NCBI GenBank assembly: GCA_051453625.1
Contig: JBOZIK010000001.1
Location: 118,870,872-118,904,786 of the forward strand
Direction: 5' to 3'
From: Welwitschia mirabilis
Taxonomy: Eukaryota; Gnetophyta; Gnetopsida; Welwitschiales
DNA: 33,915 nt
The stretch's first letter is position 1. Each line of letters starts with the position of its first letter. The notes beneath the pieces were generated by a model that searched no databases, had not been told where the DNA came from, and was given only the letters and a program-made list of their open reading frames with translations. The position numbers and the translations under genes are program-made. Positions 19,511-29,738 of the stretch are shown here, piece by piece.

Positions 19511-19605
19511 ATATGCATATGTTGAAGAGAGAAAAACATTTTAATGTATTTAGGTCTCTAGTGCTAGTTTATAATTATGTCTAATGTTTAAAAATAAATA
19601 ACAAT

Positions 19606-19668
19606 GATTTGAATTCAAACCCCTAACCTTTTCCTTAGTTTCCCACCTTCTTTACCATTACACCATTT
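19606..19668 (-). other. tRNA-like module, minus strand, second copy
   Basis: aaatggtgtaatggtaaa on the minus strand (19668 to 19651) repeats the A-box part of the module 150 bp away, and ggtttgaattcaaatc stands in place of the B box, with one C-to-T change. The two modules share the caccttctttaccatta-like plus-strand text, so they look like a duplication. The 3' LTR counterpart is at about 26830-26890. Confidence 0.45.
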
Positions 19669-21086
19669 GAGTGGACATTAAATAAAAGAAGTCATCTCAA
19701 CTTTATTATTCTGGTAGCATCCTTATTTAAGTAAAAAGATTAACCAGTGAGAAACTAGTACTAAAATCATGAATTTTTATGGCATGCTTGAGGATTAATA
19801 ATCTATTTCTAAAATGGATCTTAAATATTGGATGGTTGATTGGCTAATAGGGTTAATTCAATCTTCTTAATGTTTCCCTTTTTAGTTGATGTAACCATGT
19901 GAATAAGATGGAGGATAATCTTTTAATCCTATCCATTTTGGATTGTTTCAAATGCTTACACAGTGCATTCTGATTAGAGGACATTAGAATGTGGAGTTGA
20001 TTTGGAGCAACGTTCTAGTCTTATAATCCATAATGTAATCTATCAATGGATTAGTTCTACATATCATCAAGGATCTTATGGAGGTTAACATTGGAGTGTG
20101 AGGCATGAAGCATCACTATAATCACATACTAGGGGTTGAAACTTGACAATTTGAAGAGAAGTACTCTTGGGCACTGCTGAAAGTGAAAGAGGATTAAAAA
20201 GAAAGGCAAAATATTCTATGATGATTAGTTTCATTCTTTAAATTAACATAATCAATTTTATATTTTAAATCCTACTTTCGATTTCCTGAAAGGTGGAGAT
20301 TCCTCTACCCTTCCGCATGGCTTTCGTCTTTGATGAGACTTTGATGAGATTAAATCATTAGTTTTATGCTTAGAGTTGGAAGCTCTACCACATGACATTA
20401 CTAGAAACTCTTAATTTATGAATCTGGGTATTAGTAAGATTTTTGAAGGCCTTTGTTTTCTTCTAAATTGGATAAAGTTATTTGAAGTTATCATCCAATA
20501 GTATGTTGGATATCTTAATGTATCTATGAATTATGCATGGATTATAGTCATGTGAAGATATGCTAATCATTGTGTAGCACTTAGAGTAATCTTTGATTAA
20601 GTGTTTCAATTAAGGTTAATTTTCTTTGGTAATTCTACACAAGCAAAGTCTATTTTGAATAAATTACACTTAAAACAAAAGAACTAGTAGGTGTACTAGT
20701 GCCTACATGTGCATACATAGAATGACCTCAACATATACATTATGCATCATAGGCATTAGAGAAGAATGCTTCTCCTGTATCTGGGATGAATAAAAATACA
20801 TGAAGATACAAGGTTGATTGCCATATTTATAGAATCATCCCAGGATGCATCTCTGTAAGTGACAACTTTTAGCTTCTTCACCTCTTTTCTTTTACTTAGA
20901 AGGTAGCTCTACTCTTCTACAACTAGAGCCTTTCTACTTTTGAGAATAATGAAGCAATACAAAGAAGAGTTGAAATTGAGCAATGAAGGAAAGAAACACA
21001 GTCCTATGTCATAATTTCAGATAGCATTATCAAAAAAATCCTTTCATCATGACATGCAATCTTTTGGTTTCAACCAACTAATAGGT

Positions 21087-21140
21087 TAACATAGTGGTCA
21101 TGTCAGTTGCCTATTAACAGTGAGATTGTGGGTTCAACTC
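21087..21140 (+). other. tRNA-like A-box/B-box module, plus strand, 5' LTR
   Basis: taacatagtgg (21087-21097) has one mismatch to the A-box consensus TRGCNNAGYGG, and gttcaactc (21132-21140) fits the B-box GWTCRANNC. In the 3' LTR the A box is perfect (tagcgtagtgg, 28277-28287) and the B box is decayed (attcatttc). Together the two LTRs imply an ancestral module with both boxes intact, in the sense orientation, about 450 bp before the LTR end. It may be a tRNA-related SINE head captured in the LTR. Confidence 0.55.
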
Positions 21141-21548
21141 TAAGTGGAAGAAAAAACTTAATTTTTATACACTGAATTAAAAATTTAGAGTTGGAAAATT
21201 TTGTAGCCCTCTAGTTATGAATTTCTTAAGTATAAATATTATATATTAAATATTATGGCTAAGATATGTATAATGCTATGCCAACTCATAGACATACTCA
21301 AGCTTATATATCTTTAAATGTTATGTGTAAGATAATGTTTATACCATGCCATTTATATAAATATTCATGACTTAGATCTAGTAGGTTTCTATTAATTAAT
21401 CATGAATTTATTCAAAAACCATGAATTTATACATAAGTTCTTTTGAAATCTTAGAAGAAAATTATTATAATAACTATAGGTCTTACATAGAGAAAATCAA
21501 TATTATTTTGTTGATAAATTTTTAGTTTTTTAACATCTAGGTATTACA

Positions 21549-21696
21549 TTTTAATATCAAAGTGTAGTTTTTGGTCATACAAATCCAGACCTTAGATTTT
21601 GGTATTAGAGAGAATTAAAGATTTTAGCTATAGATTTTTGGACATAACATTTTTAGTATTGGAGTAAAGGTGGATACTAATTTTGGTATCAGAGTA
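21549..21696 (+). other. Serial primer-binding-site motifs across the 5' LTR/internal junction
   Basis: Four forms of TTTGGTATCAGAGC: ttttaatatcaaag (21549), ttttggtattagag (21597), tttttagtattggag (21650) and ttttggtatcagag (21681). The first is inside the LTR, since the 3' LTR also has it (ttttagtatcagagc, 28768-28782). The second starts exactly where the LTR ends and so is the site used for the last transposition. The third and fourth lie in the leader. Intervening text (tttttgg.cata.a, ccagacctta) is also partly repeated. Confidence 0.7.
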
Positions 21697-21706
21697 TAGG
21701 TTTGCA

Positions 21707-21850
21707 AATTCATTGGGCATAACTACTATTAAGTTTATGAATTCACTAGGCATAACTATTATTAAGCTTATGATTTCATTGGACAGAACTATTGTTAAGC
21801 TATTATATCTAGGTTTCAATTTCACTAGGCATAATCACTATTAAAGTTAT
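21707..21850 (+). repeat. 33-bp tandem repeat in the leader, about four units
   Basis: Units start at 21707, 21740, 21773 (carrying an extra 11 bases) and 21817. The core is aattcact.ggcataacta followed by ttattaag and cttatg. Units one and two differ at only a few positions. Non-coding on the sense strand. Confidence 0.85.
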
Positions 21851-21898
21851 TATAAGATTTAACATGAAAACCTAGGTTTTTGATTTTCATAGGATTAA

Positions 21899-22803
21899 CA
21901 TGACCTTAAAAAGGGTAGTAAACCTATCAACTAAAGTTACAACATTATTAAATGTAGTTAATAACCTAGGGATGAGCTTTATAAGTAAAGTAATGGTAAG
22001 GATATGGTGACTCTATTAGGAGAATGATAATGAACTTTAAGAAGATAAATCCTCTAACTTATAAAAGATGATTTCTATATAAAAGGAACTAGAATTATTT
22101 AATTTTACTAAAAAATACAAGGCAATATTAGAAACTATCAACTTGTTATTGTTTCCAACACCTATGACATTGAAAGAATTTGAAAGAATATTTAGAGGTA
22201 GATACATCCTAGAATTTCTTTTAAAAATGTGAATGCCAACAAATTCTACAATCTTAAATAGGGTTTTATGATGTTAGCATAATATNNNNNNNNNNNNNNN
22301 NNNNNNNNNNNNNNNNNNNNNNNNNNNNNNNNNNNNNNNNNNNNNNNNNNNNNNNNNNNNNNNNNNNNNNNNNNNNNNNNNNNNNACATGACCTTAAAAA
22401 GGGTAGTAAACCTATCAACTAGAGTTACAACATTAGTAAATGCAGTTAACAACTTCGGGATGAGCTTTATAAGTAAAGTAATGGTAAGGAGATGCTGACT
22501 CTATTAGGAGAATGATAATGAACTTTAAGAATATAAATCCTCTAACTTATAAAAGATGATTTCTATATAAAGGGAACTAGAATTGTTTAATTTTACTAAA
22601 AAATACAAGGCAATATTAGAAACTATCAATGTGTTAAATAAGAAACATTATGGTGGGATGCAAAAAAACTTCAAGAATTGTTTCCAACACCTATGACATT
22701 GAAAGAATTTGAAAGAATATTTAGAGGTAGATACATCCTAGATTTTCTTTTAAAAATGTGAATGCCAACAAATTCTACAATCGTAAATAGGGTTTTATAA
22801 GGA
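21899..22803 (+). repeat. Duplicate sequence on both sides of a 100-N gap in the gag region
   Basis: 21899-22274 and 22386-22803 are about 95% alike by eye around the gap at 22286-22385. The left copy lacks about 42 bp present in the right copy (around 22629-22675), which includes the gag WWDA motif. The two sides are probably alternative contig ends or alleles, so the native leader and gag would be about 490 bp shorter than drawn. Confidence 0.7.
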
Positions 22804-23180
22804 TGGAAGTATATGAGCACAAATTTATGGAACTTTTGAGATATGTTCCTAAGCTAATAGAAAGTGAAAAAGTTAAAGTTAGAAGAGTTGGGTTGTTTTA
22901 TATTTAAAAATTTAAAATCAATTTAAATTATTTCAATTGAATACCATTTTAAAGGCCTTAGAGAAGGTCAAACTTAGTGAGGAATCATGGAATANNNNNN
23001 NNNNNNNNNNNNNNNNNNNNNNNNNNNNNNNNNNNNNNNNNNNNNNNNNNNNNNNNNNNNNNNNNNNNNNNNNNNNNNNNNNNNNNNNNNNNNNTTAAAG
23101 GCCTTAGAGAAGGTCAAACTTAGTGAGGAATCATGGAATATGAATATAAATATTAAACAAAAAAGAATAATGTCTTAAAA
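22640..23180 (+). pseudogene. Chromovirus gag (retrotransposon gag domain), decayed
   Basis: TLWWDAKKLQELFPTPMTLK and EFERIFRGRYI (about 22645-22735) match the WW......MTW.EF...F..KY block of plant gypsy gag. After a stop and frame change, MEVYEHKFMELLRYVPKLIE and SEKVKVRR (22803-22890) match the V.EYE.KF.ELLRYVP.LV..E..KVR block. LKALEKVKLSEESWNMN follows in the usual position. A 100-N gap (22995-23094) is flanked by an identical 46 bp (22949-22994 and 23095-23140). Capsid protein of the virus-like particle; nonfunctional here. Confidence 0.85.
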
Positions 23181-23525
23181 CAGAAGAAACAATTCAATTA
23201 GAATATAAGTGTGATCTAAGAAATAGGAGAGTAAATGTGACTATAGTTAATACTAGAGCAACATGTTAACCACAAGGAAGAAATAAAATTCAATCGACTA
23301 GAGGAAAAGGAAGATTTATAGGACACTAAAAAATGATCATTTTTCTAAAAATACAAATAATGATTTTAAAAACATGGGATGTTTTCTATGTTAAAATGTC
23401 AAGAATTGCCCTAGAAGGAAGAAATCGGAAGAAATGACAACAAATGTATAAAATATGTTGTCTAGTTAGATCTAGAGGATATTTTTGTAGAAGCCACTTT
23501 TCCTTCCATTTCTATTGAAGTTTTC
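23181..23525 (+). pseudogene. Gag C-terminal region with a decayed zinc knuckle
   Basis: At 23380-23408 the frame reads C-F-L-C-stop-N-V-K-N-C, a shortened form of the CCHC zinc knuckle (CX2CX4HX4C), with the His and several residues lost. A Gly/Arg-type stretch (about 23310) comes before it, as in chromovirus gag. Confidence 0.45.
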
Positions 23526-24410
23526 ATGAAAATTTTTAATGTTATTAATGGGGCATCAACTAATGTAAATACAAATAATGGTACACAAAAAACTAAGATT
23601 TGTAACATAAAGCCTATTCATAGAAAGTGTTATCTTGGAAGTATGGACANNNNNNNNNNNNNNNNNNNNATTACCAATGAGATTAAGATTCTAAATAACA
23701 ATGATAGCAAGAATAAAATTAAAGACAATATGGCTAAGATTGAAGGTAACATTAATGAGATTACAAAGATAAATGATGAAGAATAAAATTTTGTCAAACA
23801 AGAAAGCAAAAGTAATCTCACTGGTGTAGAACTTAATTCCATTAAGGATGTAAGTAGAAATAAAAAGGCAATACAAGAAAGTAATATCAAGAATATGGAT
23901 AATGTAAATGAAGATTATTTGCCACCATAGAATGAAAATTCTCTAGCACTAAAGTTATATGCAATTAAATTTTTATTCCATTAGCATGCAAAATCTTCCC
24001 TTTATATTATCATCATTAATGAATTTATGTGTGAATAAAGCTTTTCCTTATGTAGTGCTACCATGAAGTTTAGCATTGTAATGAAGGTGATTAGGCATCT
24101 TACTTAAGTAAGCATAAGATGTCTAAATTTTTTTAGCTATTATATCATTAGCCTAGCATGCAAAAATGTGTGCATGGATTTGTGGTAGATATATAAAATA
24201 ATTTAAGGCCAATAACATGAAGCTAAAGACTGACCTATATCAACTACTTTCACTATGAAGTTATCTAAGAAAAAAATTTTAACATACACTTTATAGTGAG
24301 TTATCAAAGATAAAGAAGGAGGAATATGAATCCATATTTTTATTATGGAGTGCTTTACTAAGATTGCACAGTTCAAGTTATGTATGAAGATATCAATTGT
24401 ATTTTAGGTT
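23526..24410 (+). mobile_element. Interior of the chromovirus with no recognisable pol
   Basis: An open frame at 23526-23786 is Asn/Lys/Ile-rich (INGAST, NVNTNNGT, NNNDSKNKI), crosses a 20-N gap (23650-23669) and matches no domain. 23790-24410 gives no protease, reverse transcriptase or RNase H motif on either strand. A deletion of most of pol, more than 2 kb, is implied. Confidence 0.5.
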
Positions 24411-24480
24411 GCAAAATTATTCTTTAGGAATATTGTGAAGATCCATGTATCTCTAGAAGTAATTTTTAGCACATATATTG
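24411..24480 (+). pseudogene. Chromovirus integrase core fragment
   Basis: AKLFFRNIVKIHVSLEVIFS (24411-24470) matches AKLF...IV.LHGVP..IVSDRD, the stretch leading to the second catalytic Asp. The SDRD part is lost. It jumps within about 60 bp to the chromodomain tail, so a second internal deletion lies here. Confidence 0.7.
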
Positions 24481-24524
24481 GAGAATTATTTCAAGTTTAG
24501 TATGACAAAATTATAAACCAATGC

Positions 24525-24620
24525 TTAAATAAATCTATAAAAGAAGCAACTTGGAAAATAGAAATAGATATTAAGAAAAGAAAACCTCCACTTTATTTTT
24601 CAAAGTTTTGAGGATGAAAC
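24525..24620 (+). pseudogene. End of integrase with chromodomain tail
   Basis: IKEATWKIEIDIKKRKPPLY (from about 24534) matches the EATWE.E..M...YP.LF end of the chromodomain in Tekay/Del-type integrases. It is followed by a gttttgaggatgaaacttttt stretch, standing for the usual terminal F.DE.F text just before the polypurine tract. Chromodomains steer integration towards particular chromatin marks. Confidence 0.75.
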
Positions 24621-24628
24621 TTTTTAAT

Positions 24629-24639
24629 AGGTGGAAAAA
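24629..24639 (+). other. Polypurine tract of the nested chromovirus
   Basis: aggtggaaaaa lies directly before TATCATGTCCC, the 3' LTR start. Confidence 0.7.
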
Positions 24640-27600
24640 TATCATGTCCCAAATTTTGAAAGATTTTAAAATTTAGCCTAAGAGTTATTCTAGCATTGTA
24701 ATAAAGATAAATTAAATAATATAGTTTAAATTAATGTCTTACTAGCTAAAAGATTTATTATAAATAGCTATATATGTAGACATGATGAAAATTTTATCTT
24801 TATTTTCGAACATTATTATTAAATATATCATCTTGATTAAGTTACAATTAAATTCCAATTTCGTATCATGATAAAGGTAGTGGCATGCTCTTGAAATTTT
24901 GACATTTCTTTCTTGATTTATAAACTTATGAGTAATGATTATTTGGAATTTAAAAAGATTATATATCATGACTAACTTGTCTTCTTTGTTCTTATGTTAA
25001 AAAGCTTAATTCTTGTAGGCATGATTTTAATGATTATTGTGTAAAATAAGTAGTTATTTTTATGATGAAATATTATCCACATAGTGGCCAAGAAATGTAA
25101 TGATTTAGGGTTATGAAATCATTACCACTTTCTCTTTATGATGGTATCTCTTCACATTTTAATATCTCTTCATACTCCCACATCTTCTTATTACAAATAG
25201 GACTTTCTTCTCCTATTATTTGATATCTTTGAGAAAGCCTCTATTATTGATTCTTAATAACTTTAAAATTAGAGCTTAAAAAATCTTGAAGCTTTGGAAT
25301 TCTAAAAGAGCCTTGAAGTCTTCAGATATTACTTTCAAATTCAGGTATGGTTTAATTTAATTCTTTCATTCTTAAGTGGTCCTATTCTTATATGCATATT
25401 TATATGCATTTTTGTTTTTAATCATTTTCTTGCAATCATCATATGGGTATTTAGATGTTTATCTTCTTACATATTGATAAATTGCAATCTTGGCCATGAA
25501 TTCTAATTTCTACTATATTCTTAGAAAATATTTAAGAAATTGAATGAGAATGTAATCTAAGTTATTCTTGTTGAGGATCTATGTTTTATTGATATATCTT
25601 ACTCATACTTCCTATGATATCTTATATTATTTACTTATTATGATATATTGGGTTTTTGTAATCTTACAGAAATGATTACTCCATAGATCATTAAATGAGG
25701 TAATGCGATTAATAGAACCATAGATTATCAAATAACGTATTGGACTTCACAAATCACTGAATGAGGTGGTGATGTAAGAAAATATATGAAAATAATATTA
25801 TGAGAAATCCAAAAATCACTAACTAAGGCGATGAAGGAAATTGAAAAGTATATATATGAAAACTTTATAGAAAAACTGGTTATTCTTATATTATTTTTAT
25901 AACATCATCATTTTTTAAAAATTCTTGATTCTTGCCTTAACTATCCTAAGACTTGGAATCCTTTAAATATTTATCTTGCCTTGCTTGGACCATATTGGAA
26001 ATTTTGGAATTATTATGATTTTCACTTCATATTTCTTATGTAAACAGGTGGAAAAACTAGATCTTGATTATTGAGAAGGACATAAGGAAGTGACGATTAT
26101 CATTATTATTTATGTTGAAAATTATCTTGGAGTAAAAGTTGAAGTTCTTTTATGAATCTTGAAAATTCAATGATGTAGTTATTATGATCTTGAGAATACT
26201 TTCCAAACTAAATTATGTGTATTTTGGTCAAACCTTCTTGATTTTATAGTAGTAGATGATACAAATTTTGATTTTTTTAATTAAAAATTTCTAAATTTTC
26301 ATTGTCAAATTTCTTGTTAAAAACTTCTATATTCAGATTATAGACTCTTTAATATAACTTGTTAGAATATTTATTAAAGATAATTGATTTTATGAAATCA
26401 TTCAGAATTTTAATATAATCATTATTAGGTAATTATTTTGAATTAATCATTACTTCATTATCTTTTGTAGTGGATTATTTTTATTTAATTGTGAAATGAT
26501 GGTACCATGGAGGAAAGGGCCATATTAAGAGAAAATTTATAATTAACTTGAGAATATTTCTTTTCACAATAGAATAGCACAAAAATAAATTATTTTAATA
26601 AATTCGTATTTTATTATTTAATAAATTAAATGTTTTTAGTTATAATAAGTAGTAGCAAAGTGGAGTGTGTGGAGTATACAAGATATAAAACTCTAACCTC
26701 TTTCTGAGCTACTCTCCTTCTTTACTATTACATCAACAAGCACATGTTGAAAAAGAAAGAATTTTGAATGTATTTAAGCTTGTAGCATTAGTTTAAAATT
26801 ATGTCTAACATTTAAAGATAAATTGCAATAATTCAAATTTAAACCCCTAACCTTCTCCTTAATTTCTACCTTATTTATCATTAAACCATCTAAGTAGAAT
26901 TAAATAAAAGAATTCATTTTAACTTTATTGCTCTAATGCCATTCTTATTTAAGTAAAAAGATTAAATAGTAAAAAACCAATATTGAATCATAAATTTTCA
27001 TGACACAGTTAAGGATTAATAATATCCTCTTGAAGAAATCTTGAATATTAGATAATAGATCATATGGTAGGGTTAATTTGTTCTTCTTAACATTTTCCTT
27101 CCTTATTGACATAACTTTGTGAATAAGATGGAGGATAATATTTTGATTCTATTCTTTTTAGACTATTCCAAATGCCTACATAGTGTGATTAATTGGAGCA
27201 CAATGGGTGATTGACTTAATTTGGAGCAATGTTCTAGTCTTACAATCCATGATGAAATCTGCTAATGGCTTAGTCCTCCATATCGCCAAGGATACCATAA
27301 AGGTCAATGAAATAGCATGAGGTATAAAACATTCTTATAATCACATGCTAGGGACTAAAATGTGATAATTTTGCCAAAAGTACTCTTAGGTAGTGATGAA
27401 AGTATAAGAGGATTAAAAAGCAAAGAAAAATCTTTCATGAGGAATGGTGGAATTCTTTGTGTAAACATTATCCATTTCATATTTTATACCCTATTTTTAG
27501 TTGCTTGAAAGATGGAGATACTTCTGTCCTTCCCCATGGATTTCCCTCTTGATGAGACTGAAATAATTAGTTTTATACTCAGAGTTGAAAACTTCACTAC

Positions 27601-28818
27601 ATAACATTGCCAAAACTCTTACTTTATGAATCTAGATATTAGTGAGATTTTTTAGGGCCTTTTTATTCTTAGTTGAATAAAGAACTTTGAAGTTGTCATC
27701 TAATAGTATGTTGGATGTCTTAATATCTCTATGAATTATGCATGAATTATAGTCATGTGAAGATATGTTAATCCTTGTATCTTGCTTAGAGGAATCTTTA
27801 ATCAAGTGTTTTACTCAAAATTAATTTTATTCAATGATTCTATACAAATAAAGTTTATTTTAGATAATTTTCACTCAAAATAAGAGAAGTAGCATGTATA
27901 TTAGTGCCTTCATGCACATATGCAGAATGATCTCAACACAAAATTATGCATTATAGGTGTTATAGAAGAAGACTTCTTCTATGTTTACAATGAACAAAAG
28001 TGTGTGAAGATATAAGGTTAATTTTCATATTTGTAGAATCCTCTATAAGTGACAACTTTTAGTTTCTTTGCCTCTTTCCTTTACTTATATAGTATCTTTA
28101 CTCTTCTATAAGCAAAGCCTTTCTTCTTTTGAAAACAATGGAGTGATATGAAGAAGAGTTAAAAATGAGCAATGGAGGATAGAGACGTAATCCAACATTG
28201 TAAGTTTAGAAAGCATTATTAGAAAGATTCCATTCATCATGGTGCATAATCCTTTGGTTTCAACCAACCAATAGGTTAGCGTAGTGGTCATGTTAGTTAC
28301 CTATTAACAGTGATGTTGTGGATTCATTTCTAAGTGAAAGTAAAACCTTAATTTTTGTATACTAAAATTGAAAATTTTGAGTTGAAAAATTTCTTATCCT
28401 CCTAGTTATGAATTTCTTATGTATAAATATTATATATTAAATATTATAACTAAGATATGTTTAATGCTATGATAACTCATAGAAATACTCAAGCCTACAC
28501 AACTTTAGATGTTATTTGTAAGTTAAAGTTTATACCATGCAATTTATATAAATATTTAAGTCTTGACTTTGTCAGATCTCTATTAATCAATCCTAAATTT
28601 ATTTATAAATTATAATCCTTAGTTTAGATAGATTAATAAAATTTTAAACATAAGTTCTTTTGAACTCTTATAAGTAAATTATTATAAGTAAATATAGATC
28701 TTACATAGAGAAACACAAGTATTATTTTGTTAATAAATTTTTAGTTACTTGAAATTCAAGTATTACATTTTAGTATCAGAGCAAACAAGTTTTTGAGCAT
28801 TAGAATTTGGGCCTTACA
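24640..28818 (+). mobile_element. 3' LTR of the nested chromovirus
   Basis: Begins tatcatgtcccaaattttg and ends gggccttaca; it is collinear with the 5' LTR and close to it in length (4179 against 4226). The start tgtcatgtccc-like text is typical of Tekay/Del LTRs. Differences from the 5' LTR are numerous (about 80% identity by eye), so the insertion is old. The TATA box is mutated, the sense A box is perfect, and the last unit carries one primer-site motif (28768-28782). Confidence 0.85.
28277..28330 (+). other. tRNA-like module, plus strand, 3' LTR
   Basis: A perfect A box (tagcgtagtgg, 28277-28287) and a decayed B box (ggattcatttc, 28320-28330). Counterpart of 21087-21140. Confidence 0.5.
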
Positions 28819-29738
28819 CTATTATTATCTTCCAAAGAACCTACTAAAAAATAAAATAAATCTAGCACTAAATGCTGATGCCACTTGCTAGCACTACTAA
28901 CACTTCCAACCTTCTGGAAAACATAGCACAAATCTCATGTTCTTATATTTGTTTGAGAAATTGATCACTTTACACTTATGAGATTAGTGAGAAGATAAGA
29001 AGACATGAGAATATGGAATATTAATGAATGTGGAAGATGTAAAGTTAATATTTACCAAAAAGATATGTGGAAGATAAGAAGACATAAGAAGATGAAAGAT
29101 CAATGATCATCCATCTAGTCATCTAAAAGATAAGAAGGAATGTAGAAGACATGAAGAGTACTAAATAGATTCCACCATTTATGTAATCATTGATATGATA
29201 GAATTTGATCTATTATGACTCTTTGGTAATCTAAATAGTCATTCCAAATACTATAAATACCTCCCTTAGGTCCTCCATTTACTTATTTGAGCTATATTGA
29301 TTATTTTTGTGACGTTTGAATAGTGATTAAGTAAATGATCCATCCTATGAGTTGCAAAGAAGGGATTTTCTTGGTGTTAGATTATTTCTCCTTTATTAAG
29401 AAGCTATTACTTTGTAATCACTTTAAAGAAGGGATTATCTTGATGTTGGATTATGTTTACTTCATTGAGGAGATGTTACTTTATAACTGGACATAAAACT
29501 CTTCAATTAATGAAATATTAGTTGAAATATTCTTTTTCTAAAATCTATTTTTATCTTTCTTATAGATTATATCATTATAGTTAAGTAATAGATAAATATA
29601 AGTTGATATAGGTTATGAGGACCAACTTGGATAACAACAATTTGATTGACCAGTTAGAATCTACATTTAGGTTGCATTGCATTTTCTGCATTTTGCATTT
29701 ATTCTACAATTCTACATTTCATTTTACATGCACTTAAA
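28819..29738 (+). mobile_element. 3' LTR of element 2, second part, after the nested insertion
   Basis: Starts with the right target duplication CTATT (28819-28823) and then attatcttcc.aagaac, which continues the 5' LTR from 11131. It holds the TATA box tataaata (29252-29259), preceded by a gtaatctaaatagtcattcc text shared with 11530-11550, where the box is decayed to ttacaaatac. Similarity to the 5' LTR ends at 29738 (tgcacttaaa). Confidence 0.85.
29252..29259 (+). promoter_or_regulatory. TATA box of the element 2 LTR
   Basis: tataaata followed by cctccc, in the sense orientation. It is kept in this copy and lost in the 5' LTR. Confidence 0.6.

Larger units (their letters stand above)
17371..21596 (+). 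mobile_element. 5' LTR of the nested chromovirus
   Basis: Matches 24640-28818 along its whole length (for example 17405-17460 with 24664-24720, 18640-18720 with 25870-25950, and 21070-21160 with 28250-28340). It starts tatcacataattttgaaat and ends ccagaccttaga just before the primer site. The partner ends gggccttaca. It contains a TATA box, a hairpin array and three tRNA-like modules, listed separately. The rest of its length shows no frame or feature I recognise. Confidence 0.85.
17371..28818 (+). mobile_element. Nested Tekay/Del-like chromovirus, complete outline, decayed
   Basis: An 11.4-kb insertion in the 3' LTR of element 2. Two direct LTRs of about 4.2 kb (17371-21596 and 24640-28818) both begin TATCA (from TGTCA) and end in a ctta(c/g)a form. 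An initiator-Met primer site follows the first and a purine tract precedes the second. Flanks are ATATT and CTATT, and the host LTR resumes at 28824 exactly where 11126-11150 reads through. The 3-kb interior keeps gag, a short integrase piece and the end of a chromodomain. Very long LTRs, initiator-Met priming and a C-terminal chromodomain fit the Tekay/Del lineage. Confidence 0.85.

Noticed and set aside
23630-23890. Two minus-strand frames rich in Leu and Ile
   Set aside because: Antisense of an AT-rich chromovirus interior, crossing a run of N; no domain.
28106-28291. Minus-strand open frame of 61 codons
   Set aside because: Inside the 3' LTR of the chromovirus, and not kept in the other LTR copy.
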